Origin: Streptomyces sp. NRRL B-3428
GTDB lineage: Bacteria > Actinomycetota > Actinomycetes > Streptomycetales > Streptomycetaceae
Reading direction: 5' to 3'
NCBI GenBank assembly: GCA_000721375.1
Contig: JOGW01000019.1
Location: 1-64,000 of the forward strand
Length of the DNA stretch: 64,000 bases
Positions 34,937-43,362 of the stretch are shown here, in pieces. Position numbers and translations under genes: made by a program. Positions within the stretch are counted from its first letter, which is position 1. Each line of letters opens with the position of its first letter. The notes beneath the pieces were generated by a model. The model was not told where the DNA came from. It saw only the letters and a list, made by a program, of their open reading frames with translations, and did not search any database.

Positions 34937-35555
34937 TGGGGAAGTCGAAGTACGTGTCCGGATAGGGCTCGTCCTTCAGCGTGTAGTGCCACCACTCGCA
35001 GGCGTAGCCGCTGAATCCGGCGGCCTCCATGAGATCGCGAAGCGTCCTGCGGTTGGCCGCGTCGGCCTGTGCGATCCCCTCCGCGCCATGGTGCGAGACC
35101 GAGTCCATCAGATCGTGACCGCCGCCCATCGCGGCCAGTTCCCCGGTGTCCAGGTGAAAGAGCGTGACGTCCACGGTGCTGCCCCGGCTGTGTCCCGACT
35201 TCTTGGCCACGTATCCGTGGGCGAACATCTCGGCCCGTTCGATGTTCGGGTAGTGCCGGGGCTTGGTGCGGCCGTCCTCCGGCTCCCGCGACCAGCGCAG
35301 AAACCGGTCGACGGCGCGCTGCGGACGGTAGCCGTCCCACAGCAGGAGACCGAGGCCCAGGCGCTCGGCCCGCTCGCGGGCGTCCCGCAGTGCGGCGCAC
35401 AGCGCGCGCGTGCCCATGATGCGGTTCGCCAGATAGCCGTCGACCGGCTTGCCGGTGAAGTTGTCCCAGGTGGCGTACTTGGCGTCCCAGCGGATACCGG
35501 GGGCGTACTCGTCGATGAAGACGAAGTCGTCGGCGGGGGCGAGCGTGGTGTTCAT
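34902..35555 (-). CDS. vanX: D-alanyl-D-alanine dipeptidase VanX
   Basis: 217 residues from ATG 35555, overlapping the vanA stop (ATGA). A zinc enzyme that hydrolyses D-Ala-D-Ala, so that only D-Ala-D-Lac precursors remain. All active-site residues are present: Arg77 in DGYRPQRA, His122 and Asp129 in SGHSRGSTVDV, Glu187 and His190 in CEWWHYTLKDEPYPDTYFDFPI. Third gene of the vanHAX operon. The 3' end overlaps the convergent MFS gene by 35 bp with no terminator between. Confidence 0.97.
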   Translation of the reverse strand: MNTTLAPADDFVFIDEYAPGIRWDAKYATWDNFTGKPVDGYLANRIMGTRALCAALRDARERAERLGLGLLLWDGYRPQRAVDRFLRWSREPEDGRTKPRHYPNIERAEMFAHGYVAKKSGHSRGSTVDVTLFHLDTGELAAMGGGHDLMDSVSHHGAEGIAQADAANRRTLRDLMEAAGFSGYACEWWHYTLKDEPYPDTYFDFPITWPPPGAAAP

Positions 35556-36595
35556 CGGCTCGGTCCTCCCGTGAGCGCCAACTGCACGGCCCTGTCGAGC
35601 ACTTCGGACAGCGGGATGCCGGCGGCGGCCATCATGCGCGGATAGCGGCTGTAGGAGGTCATCCCGGGGAAGGTGTTCACCTCGTTGAGCACGACCGTCC
35701 CGTCCTCCTCGAGGAACAGGTCGACCCGCGCGAGACCGCTGCAGCCCAGCGCGCGGTACACGGCCTTGGCCGTCTCCTGGACGAGCGAGCGGGACTCGTC
35801 GCGGATGTCGGCGGGCACGATGGCCACGGAGTTGTCGGAGCCGCGCTCCGGCTCGTCCTCCTGATGGATCCGGAAGAACCCGTGGGAGAGCGCGATACGG
35901 TCCACTTCGCCCGCGATCACGTCACGGCCCCGGCCGAGCAGCGCACAGCCCACCTCGCCGCCGGTCACAGCCGCCTCGATGAGCACCTTCGAGTCGTACT
36001 GCCGTGCCGACGCGATGGCTTCGGGAAGTTCCGTCGCGTTCGACACCTTGCTGACGCCGAAGGAGGAGCCCGAGCGGGCCGGCTTGACGAAGACCGGATA
36101 GGGCAGCTCGGCCGGATCCACCTCCTCGTCCGCCGTTACGGTCCAGAACTCCGGCGTGGCGATTCCCGCGCCGCGGACGACGGTGTAGGCGAGGGACTTG
36201 TCCATGCAGAGCGCGGAACTCTGGATGTCACAGCCGACATAGGGAATGCCCGCGAGTTCGAGAAGGCCCTGCATCGAGCCGTCCTCGCCGCCCGTGCCGT
36301 GCAGCACCGGCAGGACGGCATCCAGGGCGACGGTCTCGTACTTTCCGTGGTCGAGTACGAGGAGTCCGCGTATTTCGCGGTCCGGCGAGAGCACCGCCGG
36401 ACGGCATTCGCCGCTTTCCCAGTCGGCGGACGGACCTTCGCAGAGCTGCCATGATCCGGACTTGGTGATGCCTATGTAGAACGGCTCGTACTTTTCGAGA
36501 TCGAGGTTCCTGGCCACTTCCTGCGCGGACTTCACGGAAATGGGGTGCTCCTCGGAAGAGCCGCCGAAGATGATTCCCAGCTTGAGCCTAGGCAT
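35552..36595 (-). CDS. vanA: D-alanine--D-lactate ligase VanA
   Basis: 347 residues from ATG 36595, overlapping vanH by eight bases. ATP-grasp ligase making D-Ala-D-Lac for glycopeptide-resistant peptidoglycan. MPRLKLGIIFGGSSEEHPISVKSA, YPVFVKPARSGSSFGVSKV and LNEVNTFPGMTSYSRYPRMMAAAGIPL follow VanA rather than Ddl. The omega-loop residue that selects lactate is His244 in FFRIHQEDEPERGSDN, at the same number as in enterococcal VanA. A true resistance ligase, not the housekeeping Ddl. Confidence 0.97.
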   Translation of the reverse strand: MPRLKLGIIFGGSSEEHPISVKSAQEVARNLDLEKYEPFYIGITKSGSWQLCEGPSADWESGECRPAVLSPDREIRGLLVLDHGKYETVALDAVLPVLHGTGGEDGSMQGLLELAGIPYVGCDIQSSALCMDKSLAYTVVRGAGIATPEFWTVTADEEVDPAELPYPVFVKPARSGSSFGVSKVSNATELPEAIASARQYDSKVLIEAAVTGGEVGCALLGRGRDVIAGEVDRIALSHGFFRIHQEDEPERGSDNSVAIVPADIRDESRSLVQETAKAVYRALGCSGLARVDLFLEEDGTVVLNEVNTFPGMTSYSRYPRMMAAAGIPLSEVLDRAVQLALTGGPSR

Positions 36596-37556
36596 GCTGA
36601 CGATCCCTGCTTTCGAATTCCAGACAATTGGTGAGTGAGTTCTCGACCGTGTCGCTGAGCGCGTGGTCGGTGTAGTAGGCGGTGTGCGGGGTGACGACGG
36701 CGTTCGGCAGCTCCTGCAGGCGCAGCAGCGCCTTGTTCCCGATCGCCCGGTCCCTGCAGTCGGCGTAGAAGATCCCCTGCTCGCCTTCGAGTACGTCGAG
36801 GGCGGCGCCGCCGAGGCGGCCGTCCTCGAGTGCCGAGACCAGGGCTTCGGTGTCGAGCAGCGGACCGCGACCGGTGTTGACGACATACGCGCCGCGCTTC
36901 ATCCGCCCGATCCGCCGGCGGTCGAGGAGATGGTGGGTCTGCGCGGTCAGCGGCGTGTGGAGCGTGATGATGTCGCTGACCTCGACGAGCTCGTCGAGCG
37001 ACAGATATTCGGCGGTGGTGGTGCGGCGGTCGGCGTGGGCGACGACCCGGCAGCCGAACCCGCGCAGCCGGTCCACGACCGCCGCTCCGATACGTCCCGT
37101 GCCGACCACTCCGACCGTCAGATCGCGCAGCTCCCTGCCGCGTATGCCGCCGAGTCGGTAGTCGTGCGCGACGCCTCGGACGACGGTGGATTTCGCGTCG
37201 CGCAGCGCCATCAGCATCAGCATCAACGTGTAGTCGGCGACGCTGTCCGGCGAATAGGCCACGTTCCCGACCGTGATACCGACGCTGTCGGCATGGGCGA
37301 GATCGATGTGGTTGCGGCCGATGCTCCTGGTCGAGATGTACTCCACCCCGGCCAGACTGAGTGCGTCCAGCGTCGCGCGGGTGACGCGGGTCTTGTGGCC
37401 GACGCTGATACAGCGGTTCCCGGCGGCCAGTTCGGCATTGGTTGCGCTGACGGCTGCCTCGGTGAGCGTGGGAATGACGTCGTAGCGCGGCGCCAGATCC
37501 TCAAACAGCAGCGCCTCGTCCTGGCCGCATCCGTAGACGGTTATTCCGGTGGTCAT
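36588..37556 (-). CDS. vanH: D-lactate dehydrogenase VanH
   Basis: 322 residues from ATG 37556. Reduces pyruvate to D-lactate for VanA. Landmarks: YISTRSIGRNHIDL, LTVGVVGTGRIGAAVVDRLRGFGCRVVAHADR (NAD site), VVNTGRGPLLDTEALVSAL (Arg), LDVLEGEQGIFYADC (Glu) and VVTPHTAYYTDHAL (His). First gene of vanHAX. The ATG has no Shine-Dalgarno, and the conserved 42-bp block ends 22 bp upstream, implying a very short leader. Confidence 0.96.
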   Translation of the reverse strand: MTTGITVYGCGQDEALLFEDLAPRYDVIPTLTEAAVSATNAELAAGNRCISVGHKTRVTRATLDALSLAGVEYISTRSIGRNHIDLAHADSVGITVGNVAYSPDSVADYTLMLMLMALRDAKSTVVRGVAHDYRLGGIRGRELRDLTVGVVGTGRIGAAVVDRLRGFGCRVVAHADRRTTTAEYLSLDELVEVSDIITLHTPLTAQTHHLLDRRRIGRMKRGAYVVNTGRGPLLDTEALVSALEDGRLGGAALDVLEGEQGIFYADCRDRAIGNKALLRLQELPNAVVTPHTAYYTDHALSDTVENSLTNCLEFESRDRQHA

Positions 37557-37578
37557 GCAGTGCAGTCAAGACGGAGAA

Positions 37579-37620
37579 GTGTTGCCGCGGCGTATGCGGA
37601 TTTCGATACGGGGACGATAT
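37579..37620. promoter_or_regulatory. Probable VanR target and promoter region of vanH (and murF2)
   Basis: A 42-bp block beginning GTGTTGCC and containing GGCGTATGCGG and TTTCGATA matches the vanK upstream block (40387-40428) at 36 of 42 positions, at nearly the same distance from the start codon (22 versus 21 bp). It lies between the divergent vanH and murF-like genes. Confidence 0.75.
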
Positions 37621-37643
37621 GCGCCGCCGCCTTCACTGAGGCC

Positions 37644-37700
37644 ATGAACTTCAGTGAGTTTCTCCTCGAGCACCCTCGTTCTGCCGGGATTCGGGCATGA
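37644..37700 (+). CDS. Possible 18-residue leader peptide upstream of murF2
   Basis: ATG 37644 opens [18 protein letters not shown] and stops at 37698-37700, overlapping the murF-like ATG (ATGA). GAGG lies only two bases before the ATG, which is poor spacing. It could be a coupling or leader peptide, or chance. Confidence 0.35.
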   Translation: MNFSEFLLEHPRSAGIRA

Positions 37701-39043
37701 TCCCGCTCACCCTCGGTGAGATGGCCGCGATCGTGGGCGGGACGACCGTGGGCGGCCGCCCCGATGTGCTGGTCACCGCGCCCGCCGTGCTCGACGGCCG
37801 GCAGGCGGAACCCGGCGGGCTCTTCGTCGCCTTCGTGGGCGATCAGGTCGACGGCCACGACTACGCGGGCCAGGCGGGTGCGGCCGGTGCGGTGGCGGTG
37901 CTCGGCTCGCGGGCCACTCAGCTGCCCACGGTTGTCGTCGACGATGTCCAGGCAGCGCTGCAGAAACTCGCCGCCCATGTCGTGGCCCGGTTGCGCGGGC
38001 GTCTGACGGTGGTCGCGCTGACCGGCTCCCAGGGCAAGACCGGCACCAAGGACCTGGTAGCAGCGGTGCTTTCGCGCAGCGCGCCGACCGTCGCCACGAC
38101 CGGTTCGCTCAACAACGAGATCGGCGTCCCGCTCACCATGCTGCGTACGGACGCGGCCACCCGTTTCCTCGTCCTCGAAATGGGCGCCCGCCACATCGGC
38201 GACATCGCCGCACTCACCGCCCTGGTCGCCCCCGACATCGCCGTCGTCCTCAACGTGGGCCAGGCCCACCTGGGCGAGTTCGGTTCGCGCGCGGCCATCG
38301 CGAGGACCAAGTCCGAACTCGTGGCGGGCCTCGCACCGGGCGGCACCGCTGTTCTCAACGCCGACGACCCCCGCGTCACCGCGATGCGCGCACTCACCGA
38401 CGGACCGGTCCTGACCTTCGGGCGGGCCGAGCATGCGGACCTGCGGGTGCTCGACCCGCAGCTCGACGGTCAGGGCCGCCCGTCGTTCACGCTGCGGAGC
38501 GCAGAGGCCTCAACTCCCGTATCGCTGCGGGTCGTAGGGGCTCATCAGGCGCTCAATGCGTCGGCCGCGGCGGCGGTGGGTCTTGCGGCGGGCGTCCCGC
38601 TCGCCGAGTCCGCGGCGGCGCTGGCCGGCGCCGGGCTTTCGCCCTGGCGGATGGAAGCGCGGGCGCTGGACTGCGGGGCGATGCTGCTCAACGACTCCTA
38701 CAACGCCAATCCCGACTCCACCCGCGCGGCCCTCGACGCGCTGGCGGCGGTCGAGGGCGAGCGGCGGATCGCCGTACTCGGCACGATGCTGGAGCTCGGC
38801 GAGGAGAGCGAGGCCGAGCACCGGGGGATCGGGGAGTACGCGGCGGCCCGGGCCGATGTGGTGGCCGTGGTCGGCGAGAGCGCTCGGCCGATCGCCCAGG
38901 GAGCGGGGGAGCGGGCGGTGACCCTCGCGGACAACGACGTGGCTGTGGCGTGGCTGCGCGATCGCCTCGCCGCCGGGGATGTGGTGCTTGTCAAGGCCTC
39001 GCGAGGGGTGCGGCTCGATGAAGTGGCCGCACGGATCGAGTAG
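37697..39043 (+). CDS. MurF-type UDP-MurNAc-tripeptide ligase paralogue (murF2)
   Basis: 448 residues from ATG 37697. Mur ligase with ATP site [75 protein letters not shown] and C-terminal [20 protein letters not shown]. MurF joins a D-Ala-D-X dipeptide to UDP-MurNAc-tripeptide. A second MurF in a van cluster, divergent from vanHAX across the presumed VanR site, should be the version adapted to D-Ala-D-Lac, as described for murF2 in glycopeptide producers. Converges with vanK across a GC minisatellite. Confidence 0.93.
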   Translation: MIPLTLGEMAAIVGGTTVGGRPDVLVTAPAVLDGRQAEPGGLFVAFVGDQVDGHDYAGQAGAAGAVAVLGSRATQLPTVVVDDVQAALQKLAAHVVARLRGRLTVVALTGSQGKTGTKDLVAAVLSRSAPTVATTGSLNNEIGVPLTMLRTDAATRFLVLEMGARHIGDIAALTALVAPDIAVVLNVGQAHLGEFGSRAAIARTKSELVAGLAPGGTAVLNADDPRVTAMRALTDGPVLTFGRAEHADLRVLDPQLDGQGRPSFTLRSAEASTPVSLRVVGAHQALNASAAAAVGLAAGVPLAESAAALAGAGLSPWRMEARALDCGAMLLNDSYNANPDSTRAALDALAAVEGERRIAVLGTMLELGEESEAEHRGIGEYAAARADVVAVVGESARPIAQGAGERAVTLADNDVAVAWLRDRLAAGDVVLVKASRGVRLDEVAARIE

Positions 39044-39070
39044 TTGAACCGGCGGGCGGGAGGGCTTCGG

Positions 39071-39147
39071 GCTCCCCGCCCGCTCCCCGCCCGCTCCCCG
39101 CCCGCTCCCCGCCCGCTCCCCGCTCGCTCCCCGCCCGCTCCCGGCCC
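39071..39147. repeat. 11-bp minisatellite between murF2 and vanK
   Basis: Seven head-to-tail copies of GCTCCCCGCCC (two with one change) in the 134 bp between converging stops; nothing else in the gap. Confidence 0.85.
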
Positions 39148-39177
39148 GCCCCCGCCCGACCCCGGAGGAGCCGCAGC

Positions 39178-40365
39178 TCAGGCTCCCCGCCCGCGCCGCC
39201 GCATGTACATGTCGAACGCCCGGTACACCAGCGGCCGCAACGGCAGGTCCCACTCGCCCGCGTACCGCACCGCCCGGCCGCCGGTGCCGGCCTTGAAGCG
39301 GATCAGGCCGACGTGCGGATCGTCCTCGTCGAGGGTCGGGGTGATGCCGCGCAGGTCGTAGACGTCGCAGCCGGCCGCGAGCGAGTCGCGGACCATCGCC
39401 CACTGGCAGGCGTTCGAGCCGCGCACCTCGCGCTTGTGCGTGGACGAGGCGCCGTACAGGTACCAGGAGTGCGCGCCGACGCGGACCATGATGGTCGCGG
39501 CGACCAACTCACCCTGGTGGCGTGCCAGATAGAGCCTGATCCGCTCGGGCGCCTCGGCGCTCAGGCGCGCGAACATCGTCTCGAAATAGGGCAGCGGCCG
39601 TGGTGTGAAGCGGTCGCGCTCGGCGGTGTGCAGATACAGGTCGTGGAACGCCTTGAGATCCGCGGCGCCGCCCCCTGTCGTGACCTCGACACCCGCCTTC
39701 GTCGCCTTCTTGATGTTGCGCCGCCATTGCTGGTTCATGGACCCGACCAGCTCGTCCGCGGTCCGTCCCGCGAGCGGTATCTCGTACGTGAACTGCGGCT
39801 GCCCCGCCCCGAAGCCGTCCTCAGGGCTCTGCGGCAGCCAGCCCGCGTCCCGCAGTTGTGCCACCACGCGGGCGCCGACCGGATCGGATACGCCACCGCT
39901 CAGGTCGGTGAGCCGCCTGATCCCCGGATCGGCGATGCCCTCCTTGACCTGCTCCGCGCTCCACTGATGGGTACGCACCGGAGGACCGAGCCGGATCGCG
40001 AACGCGCCCTGCGCCTTGAGATGGGCCGTCAGCGGATCGAGCCAAGCGCCGATCTGACCGCTCCAGTCGATGACCGGGCCCTGCGGCAGATACGCCAGCG
40101 TGTAGCGGTCGAGGCGCGGGACCGGACGGTGCAGTACGAGCCCTGCGCCGACCAGCTGTCCGCCGTCGAACCAGCCGAGGTACTCGGTGCGCCACTCGGT
40201 CTTCACCCGCCCCCAGCCCGGGGTCTGCAGAAAGCTGACCGACCGCTGCGCCCGCACGAAGCCCGCGTACTCGGCCTCGGTGATCGACCAGACGGTCAGC
40301 CCTGGTGCGAAGAGCCCGGGTCGTGGAGCATGGGCGGCTGCGCGTGCTGGATCGGTGTACGACAT
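39178..40365 (-). CDS. vanK: FemX-family aminoacyltransferase VanK
   Basis: 395 residues from ATG 40365. Adds the branch glycine to D-Lac-terminated lipid II; in S. coelicolor VanK is essential under induction because FemX cannot use the lactate precursor. FemABX features: SVSFLQTPGWGRVKTEWRTEYLGW, LAYLPQGPVIDW, the coiled pair MNQQWRRNIKKATKAGVEV, LVAATIMVRVGAHSWYLYGASSTHKREVRGSNACQWAMVRDSLAAGCDVYDLRGITP and FKAGTGGRAVRYAGEWDLPL. No Shine-Dalgarno, and the conserved block lies 21 bp upstream, as for vanH. Confidence 0.93.
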   Translation of the reverse strand: MSYTDPARAAAHAPRPGLFAPGLTVWSITEAEYAGFVRAQRSVSFLQTPGWGRVKTEWRTEYLGWFDGGQLVGAGLVLHRPVPRLDRYTLAYLPQGPVIDWSGQIGAWLDPLTAHLKAQGAFAIRLGPPVRTHQWSAEQVKEGIADPGIRRLTDLSGGVSDPVGARVVAQLRDAGWLPQSPEDGFGAGQPQFTYEIPLAGRTADELVGSMNQQWRRNIKKATKAGVEVTTGGGAADLKAFHDLYLHTAERDRFTPRPLPYFETMFARLSAEAPERIRLYLARHQGELVAATIMVRVGAHSWYLYGASSTHKREVRGSNACQWAMVRDSLAAGCDVYDLRGITPTLDEDDPHVGLIRFKAGTGGRAVRYAGEWDLPLRPLVYRAFDMYMRRRGRGA

Positions 40366-40386
40366 GGGCTCAGTCAAAGCAGAGCG

Positions 40387-40428
40387 GTGTTGCCCTGGCG
40401 TATGCGGTTTTCGATATGCGGACGATAC
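40387..40428 (-). promoter_or_regulatory. Probable VanR target and promoter of vanK
   Basis: Same 42-bp block as before vanH (36/42 identical), starting GTGTTGCCCTGGCG; a CAGTCAA is also kept between block and ATG in both promoters. Confidence 0.75.
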
Positions 40429-40439
40429 GGTCCCTTGGC

Positions 40440-41336
40440 TCAGCCGACGCGGGCGGCGTCGAGAAGGGCGACCTCCTCGGTGCTCAGCCGCAGTTCCGCC
40501 GCGGCCGCCGAGTCCGCGATCGACGAGGGGCGGCTGGCTCCCGGCAGCGGGATCATCGCGGGCGAGCGGGCAAGCAGCCAGGCGAGCGCGACCTGGTGCG
40601 GGCTCACCCCGTGCGTGGCCGCGATGCGATGGAAGGCCGTACCGGCTGATTCCGCAGCCTCTGCGAGGAGTGGCAGGCCGTCCAGCGAGCTGCGGGCGAT
40701 GCCGCCGAGCGGGCTCCAGGGCAGGAACGCGAGGCCGAGCTCTTCGGCGAGCCGCAGCTCGGGCTCGCTGTCGCGGACGGCGGGGGAGTACCGGTTCTGT
40801 ACGGACACGAGCGCGTCGCCCAGGATGTCGTGCGCCGTACGGATCTGCTCGGCCGAGACGTTGGAGATGCCGGCCGCGCGGATCGTGCCCGCGTCCAGCA
40901 ACTCCCGCAGCGCGCCGAGCGATTCGGCCCACGGCACATCCGGGTCCGGCTTGTGCAGCTGGTAGAGGCCGACGGCCTCCACACCCAGGCGCCGGGCCGA
41001 GTTCCCGGCCGCCTGCTTGAGGTGCGCGGGCGAGCCGTTCACCGTCCAGCTGCCGTCGCCCGGCCGACCTCGCCCGCCCTTGGTCGCGACGAGCACGGCG
41101 GAGGTGTCGCCGCCGTAGCTCGCGAGGGCCCGGGCGATCAGGAGCTCGTTGTGACCGCTCTCGCCCGCGTGCCAGTGGTAGCTGTCGGCGGTGTCGATGA
41201 GCGTGACGCCGGCGTCGAGCGCGGCATGGACCGTGGCGAGCGCGCGCCGCTCGTCGGGGCGGTGCTCGATGGAGAGCGGCATGGCACCGAGGCCGATGGC
41301 GGAGACGGTGAGGTCACCGATGGTGCGGTATCGCAT
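40440..41336 (-). CDS. Aldo/keto reductase
   Basis: 298 residues from ATG 41336, with GAGGAGA upstream. NAD(P)H-dependent reduction of aldehydes or ketones. The catalytic tetrad is recognisable: Asp and Tyr in LIDTADSYHWHAG, Lys in VLVATKGGRGRPGDG, His in GLYQLHKPDPDVPW. A barrel pattern with SVQNRYSPAVRDSEPEL and FLPWSPLGG and a C-terminal cofactor motif IPLPGASRPSSIADSAAA follow. Fourteen bases separate it from the upstream epimerase on the same strand, so the two form an operon. Substrate unknown. Confidence 0.93.
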   Translation of the reverse strand: MRYRTIGDLTVSAIGLGAMPLSIEHRPDERRALATVHAALDAGVTLIDTADSYHWHAGESGHNELLIARALASYGGDTSAVLVATKGGRGRPGDGSWTVNGSPAHLKQAAGNSARRLGVEAVGLYQLHKPDPDVPWAESLGALRELLDAGTIRAAGISNVSAEQIRTAHDILGDALVSVQNRYSPAVRDSEPELRLAEELGLAFLPWSPLGGIARSSLDGLPLLAEAAESAGTAFHRIAATHGVSPHQVALAWLLARSPAMIPLPGASRPSSIADSAAAAELRLSTEEVALLDAARVG

Positions 41337-41349
41337 GGACAAGCTCTCC

Positions 41350-42273
41350 TCAGAGGTCGGTCGAGTCGGCGAGCGTCTCGGCCACGGCGGCGGGCAGCCA
41401 TTCCTTCGTACGGCCGATGGGGAACCCGAGCTCCTTCGCGCGGGCATTGCTCATCGCGTACGCACGGTCGAAGGAGAACGGGGAGGCGGGCTCACCGGCT
41501 GACACCTCCCGCAGCACCGGCGCCCGGCCGGTCTGCGCGGCCACCTCGGCGAGCAGCTCATGGACGTCCAGGAGCCCGTCGGAGTGGGCGTTGACCGGCC
41601 CGGTGAAATCCGACGCGGCCGCCCGGGCGAGCACCTCGGCCAGCTCCTCGTACTGGATGAAGACGGTCGGCACGGGCGCGGCATGGACGAGTACGGGCCG
41701 TCCGGCGGCCACGCGCTCCACGTAGTGCGCGAGCCGTCCGGTGAACTCCAGGGCGCCGCCGCCCAGGACATGTGCACTGCGCACCGAGGCGAACGCGAAG
41801 GCACCGCTCTGCGTGAACACCGCCTCGGCCTGGCGCTTGCCCTCCGCGTAGTGCGCCTCCACGTAGGCGTCGTCGTGCCAGGGCAGTTCCGGGCTCACCA
41901 GCCAGTCGGCCGGGTCGACCGTGCGCTCGTCGACGGCGGTACCGGAGGCAAGTGCGGCCGTCGCCGGGTCGTAGACCTCGATGGTCGAGGTCATCACGTA
42001 GCGCCGGGTGCGGTCCTTGAAGACCCGGGCGGAGATCGCGGCCTGCACCGGCGTGTAGCAGACCTGGTCGATGACCACGTCGAAAGTGCGCTCGCCGAGT
42101 GCTTCGGCGAGTGCGGCCTCGTCGTCCCGGTCGGCCACGAGGTGCTCCACCCCGGCGGGCGGGCGGCTCGAACCGCGGTTGATCACTGTCACCTGGTGGC
42201 CGGCCGCCAGCAGCCGCTCGACCAGGAGCCTTCCGAAGTACCGGCTTCCGCCGATCACACAGATCCTTTGCAT
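41350..42273 (-). CDS. NAD-dependent epimerase/reductase (SDR extended family)
   Basis: 307 residues from ATG 42273 (MQRICVIGGSRYFGRLLVERLLAAGHQVTVINRG), preferred over ATG 42300 because GAGG lies just before it. The nucleotide motif GGSRYFG replaces GxxGxxG as in the CSP41/RmlD-like group. VCYTPVQAAISARVFKDRTRRYVMTSTIEVYDP and YAEGKRQAEAVF (Y-x3-K) are the SDR catalytic parts. Forms an operon with the aldo/keto reductase and is divergent from the LysR gene 70 bp away, which probably controls it. Confidence 0.87.
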   Translation of the reverse strand: MQRICVIGGSRYFGRLLVERLLAAGHQVTVINRGSSRPPAGVEHLVADRDDEAALAEALGERTFDVVIDQVCYTPVQAAISARVFKDRTRRYVMTSTIEVYDPATAALASGTAVDERTVDPADWLVSPELPWHDDAYVEAHYAEGKRQAEAVFTQSGAFAFASVRSAHVLGGGALEFTGRLAHYVERVAAGRPVLVHAAPVPTVFIQYEELAEVLARAAASDFTGPVNAHSDGLLDVHELLAEVAAQTGRAPVLREVSAGEPASPFSFDRAYAMSNARAKELGFPIGRTKEWLPAAVAETLADSTDL

Positions 42274-42343
42274 GCCCTCATCCTGGGCATCTACAGTCAT
42301 CAGCAGAAGTGGTCACTTGCTAAATGCGTATTAAGGAAAACTG

Positions 42344-43246
42344 TTGATCGATGTGCAGCGGCTCCGCATCCTGCGGGCGGTGGCGGACCAGGGCAGCTTC
42401 AACCGCGCGGCGGCCGAGTTGCGGCTGACCCCCTCGGCCGTCTCGCAGCACATCGCCGCCCTTGAGCGCAGTCTCGGTACGGAGGTGGTGGCCCGCAGCA
42501 CGCGTGGGGTCACACTCACCCCGGCCGGGCGGATCATGGTCGGGGCGGCCGACTCCGTGGCCGCGGAGATCGCGCACGCCAGGGAGCAGGTAGACCGTCT
42601 GGAGACCGGCCGCACCCAGCTCACCATCGCCACCTTCAGCAGCGGGGGACGGCTGCTGCTGCCCGGCGCGCTGACCCGGCTGGCCGCGGCCCACCCGGAG
42701 ACGGTGGTCCACGTACGGGAGGCCGAGCCCGAGAACAGCCTGCCGCTGGTCCGCCAGGGCGCCGTCGATCTCGCCCTGGCCTACAGCTTCGACGGCCCGC
42801 TGCCCGGCTGGAAGGGTCCGGGCGACCGGCTGACCTGGCGCCCGCTGATGGAGGACCCGCTGCAAGTGGTGCTGCCGAAGCACCATCCCCTGGCCCGGCG
42901 GGAGTTGCTCGACATCGGTGAGCTCGCGGGTGAGCCGTGGGTGCTCGGCTGCCTCAAGACGGCGGGCTTTTTGCGGCGCCATGCCGAACGGGCCGGTTTC
43001 GAGCCGGACGTACGCTCCACGACCACGGACTACTTCTTCGCCCGCTCCCTGGTCGCCGCGGGTCTCGGGATCTCGCTGATCCCCTCGATCGCCCTGACGC
43101 CGAAGGTCGCGGGCGTGCGTACGGTCGCGATGCGGCCGCCCGTACCGACGAGGTACTTGGGCGTTGCCACGATCCGCGGCCGCCGCCACGCCCAGGCCGA
43201 AACGCTCGTCGAGGCGCTGAAGGAGCAGGCGGCAGCGCTGGGTTGA
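42344..43246 (+). CDS. LysR family transcriptional regulator
   Basis: 300 residues from TTG 42344, six bases behind AAGGA; GTG 42353 is an alternative. Winged HTH: LRILRAVADQGSFNRAAAELRLTPSAVSQHIAALERSLGTEVVARSTRGVTLTPAG. The sensor domain from about residue 90 (TQLTIATFSSGGRLLLPGALTRLAAAHPETVVHVREAEPE) is typical. It is divergent from the epimerase/aldo-keto operon, the standard layout for a LysR protein and its target. The intergenic region is short (70 bp) and holds both promoters. Confidence 0.94.
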   Translation: MIDVQRLRILRAVADQGSFNRAAAELRLTPSAVSQHIAALERSLGTEVVARSTRGVTLTPAGRIMVGAADSVAAEIAHAREQVDRLETGRTQLTIATFSSGGRLLLPGALTRLAAAHPETVVHVREAEPENSLPLVRQGAVDLALAYSFDGPLPGWKGPGDRLTWRPLMEDPLQVVLPKHHPLARRELLDIGELAGEPWVLGCLKTAGFLRRHAERAGFEPDVRSTTTDYFFARSLVAAGLGISLIPSIALTPKVAGVRTVAMRPPVPTRYLGVATIRGRRHAQAETLVEALKEQAAALG

Positions 43247-43362
43247 GGCCGACGGCCGGAATCGGTCGGCGCGCGGGGCTCGGCCGGCCGATCGGGGCAG
43301 GGAGACCCCCGCGCCGCCGACGCGTCACCCGAATCCTCAAGTGATCCATGTGCCGGTCGGTC

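Noticed and set aside
39044..39361. Proline-rich 105-residue ORF over the 11-bp minisatellite
   Set aside because: Coding capacity comes from the repeat and the antisense of vanK; no start signal.
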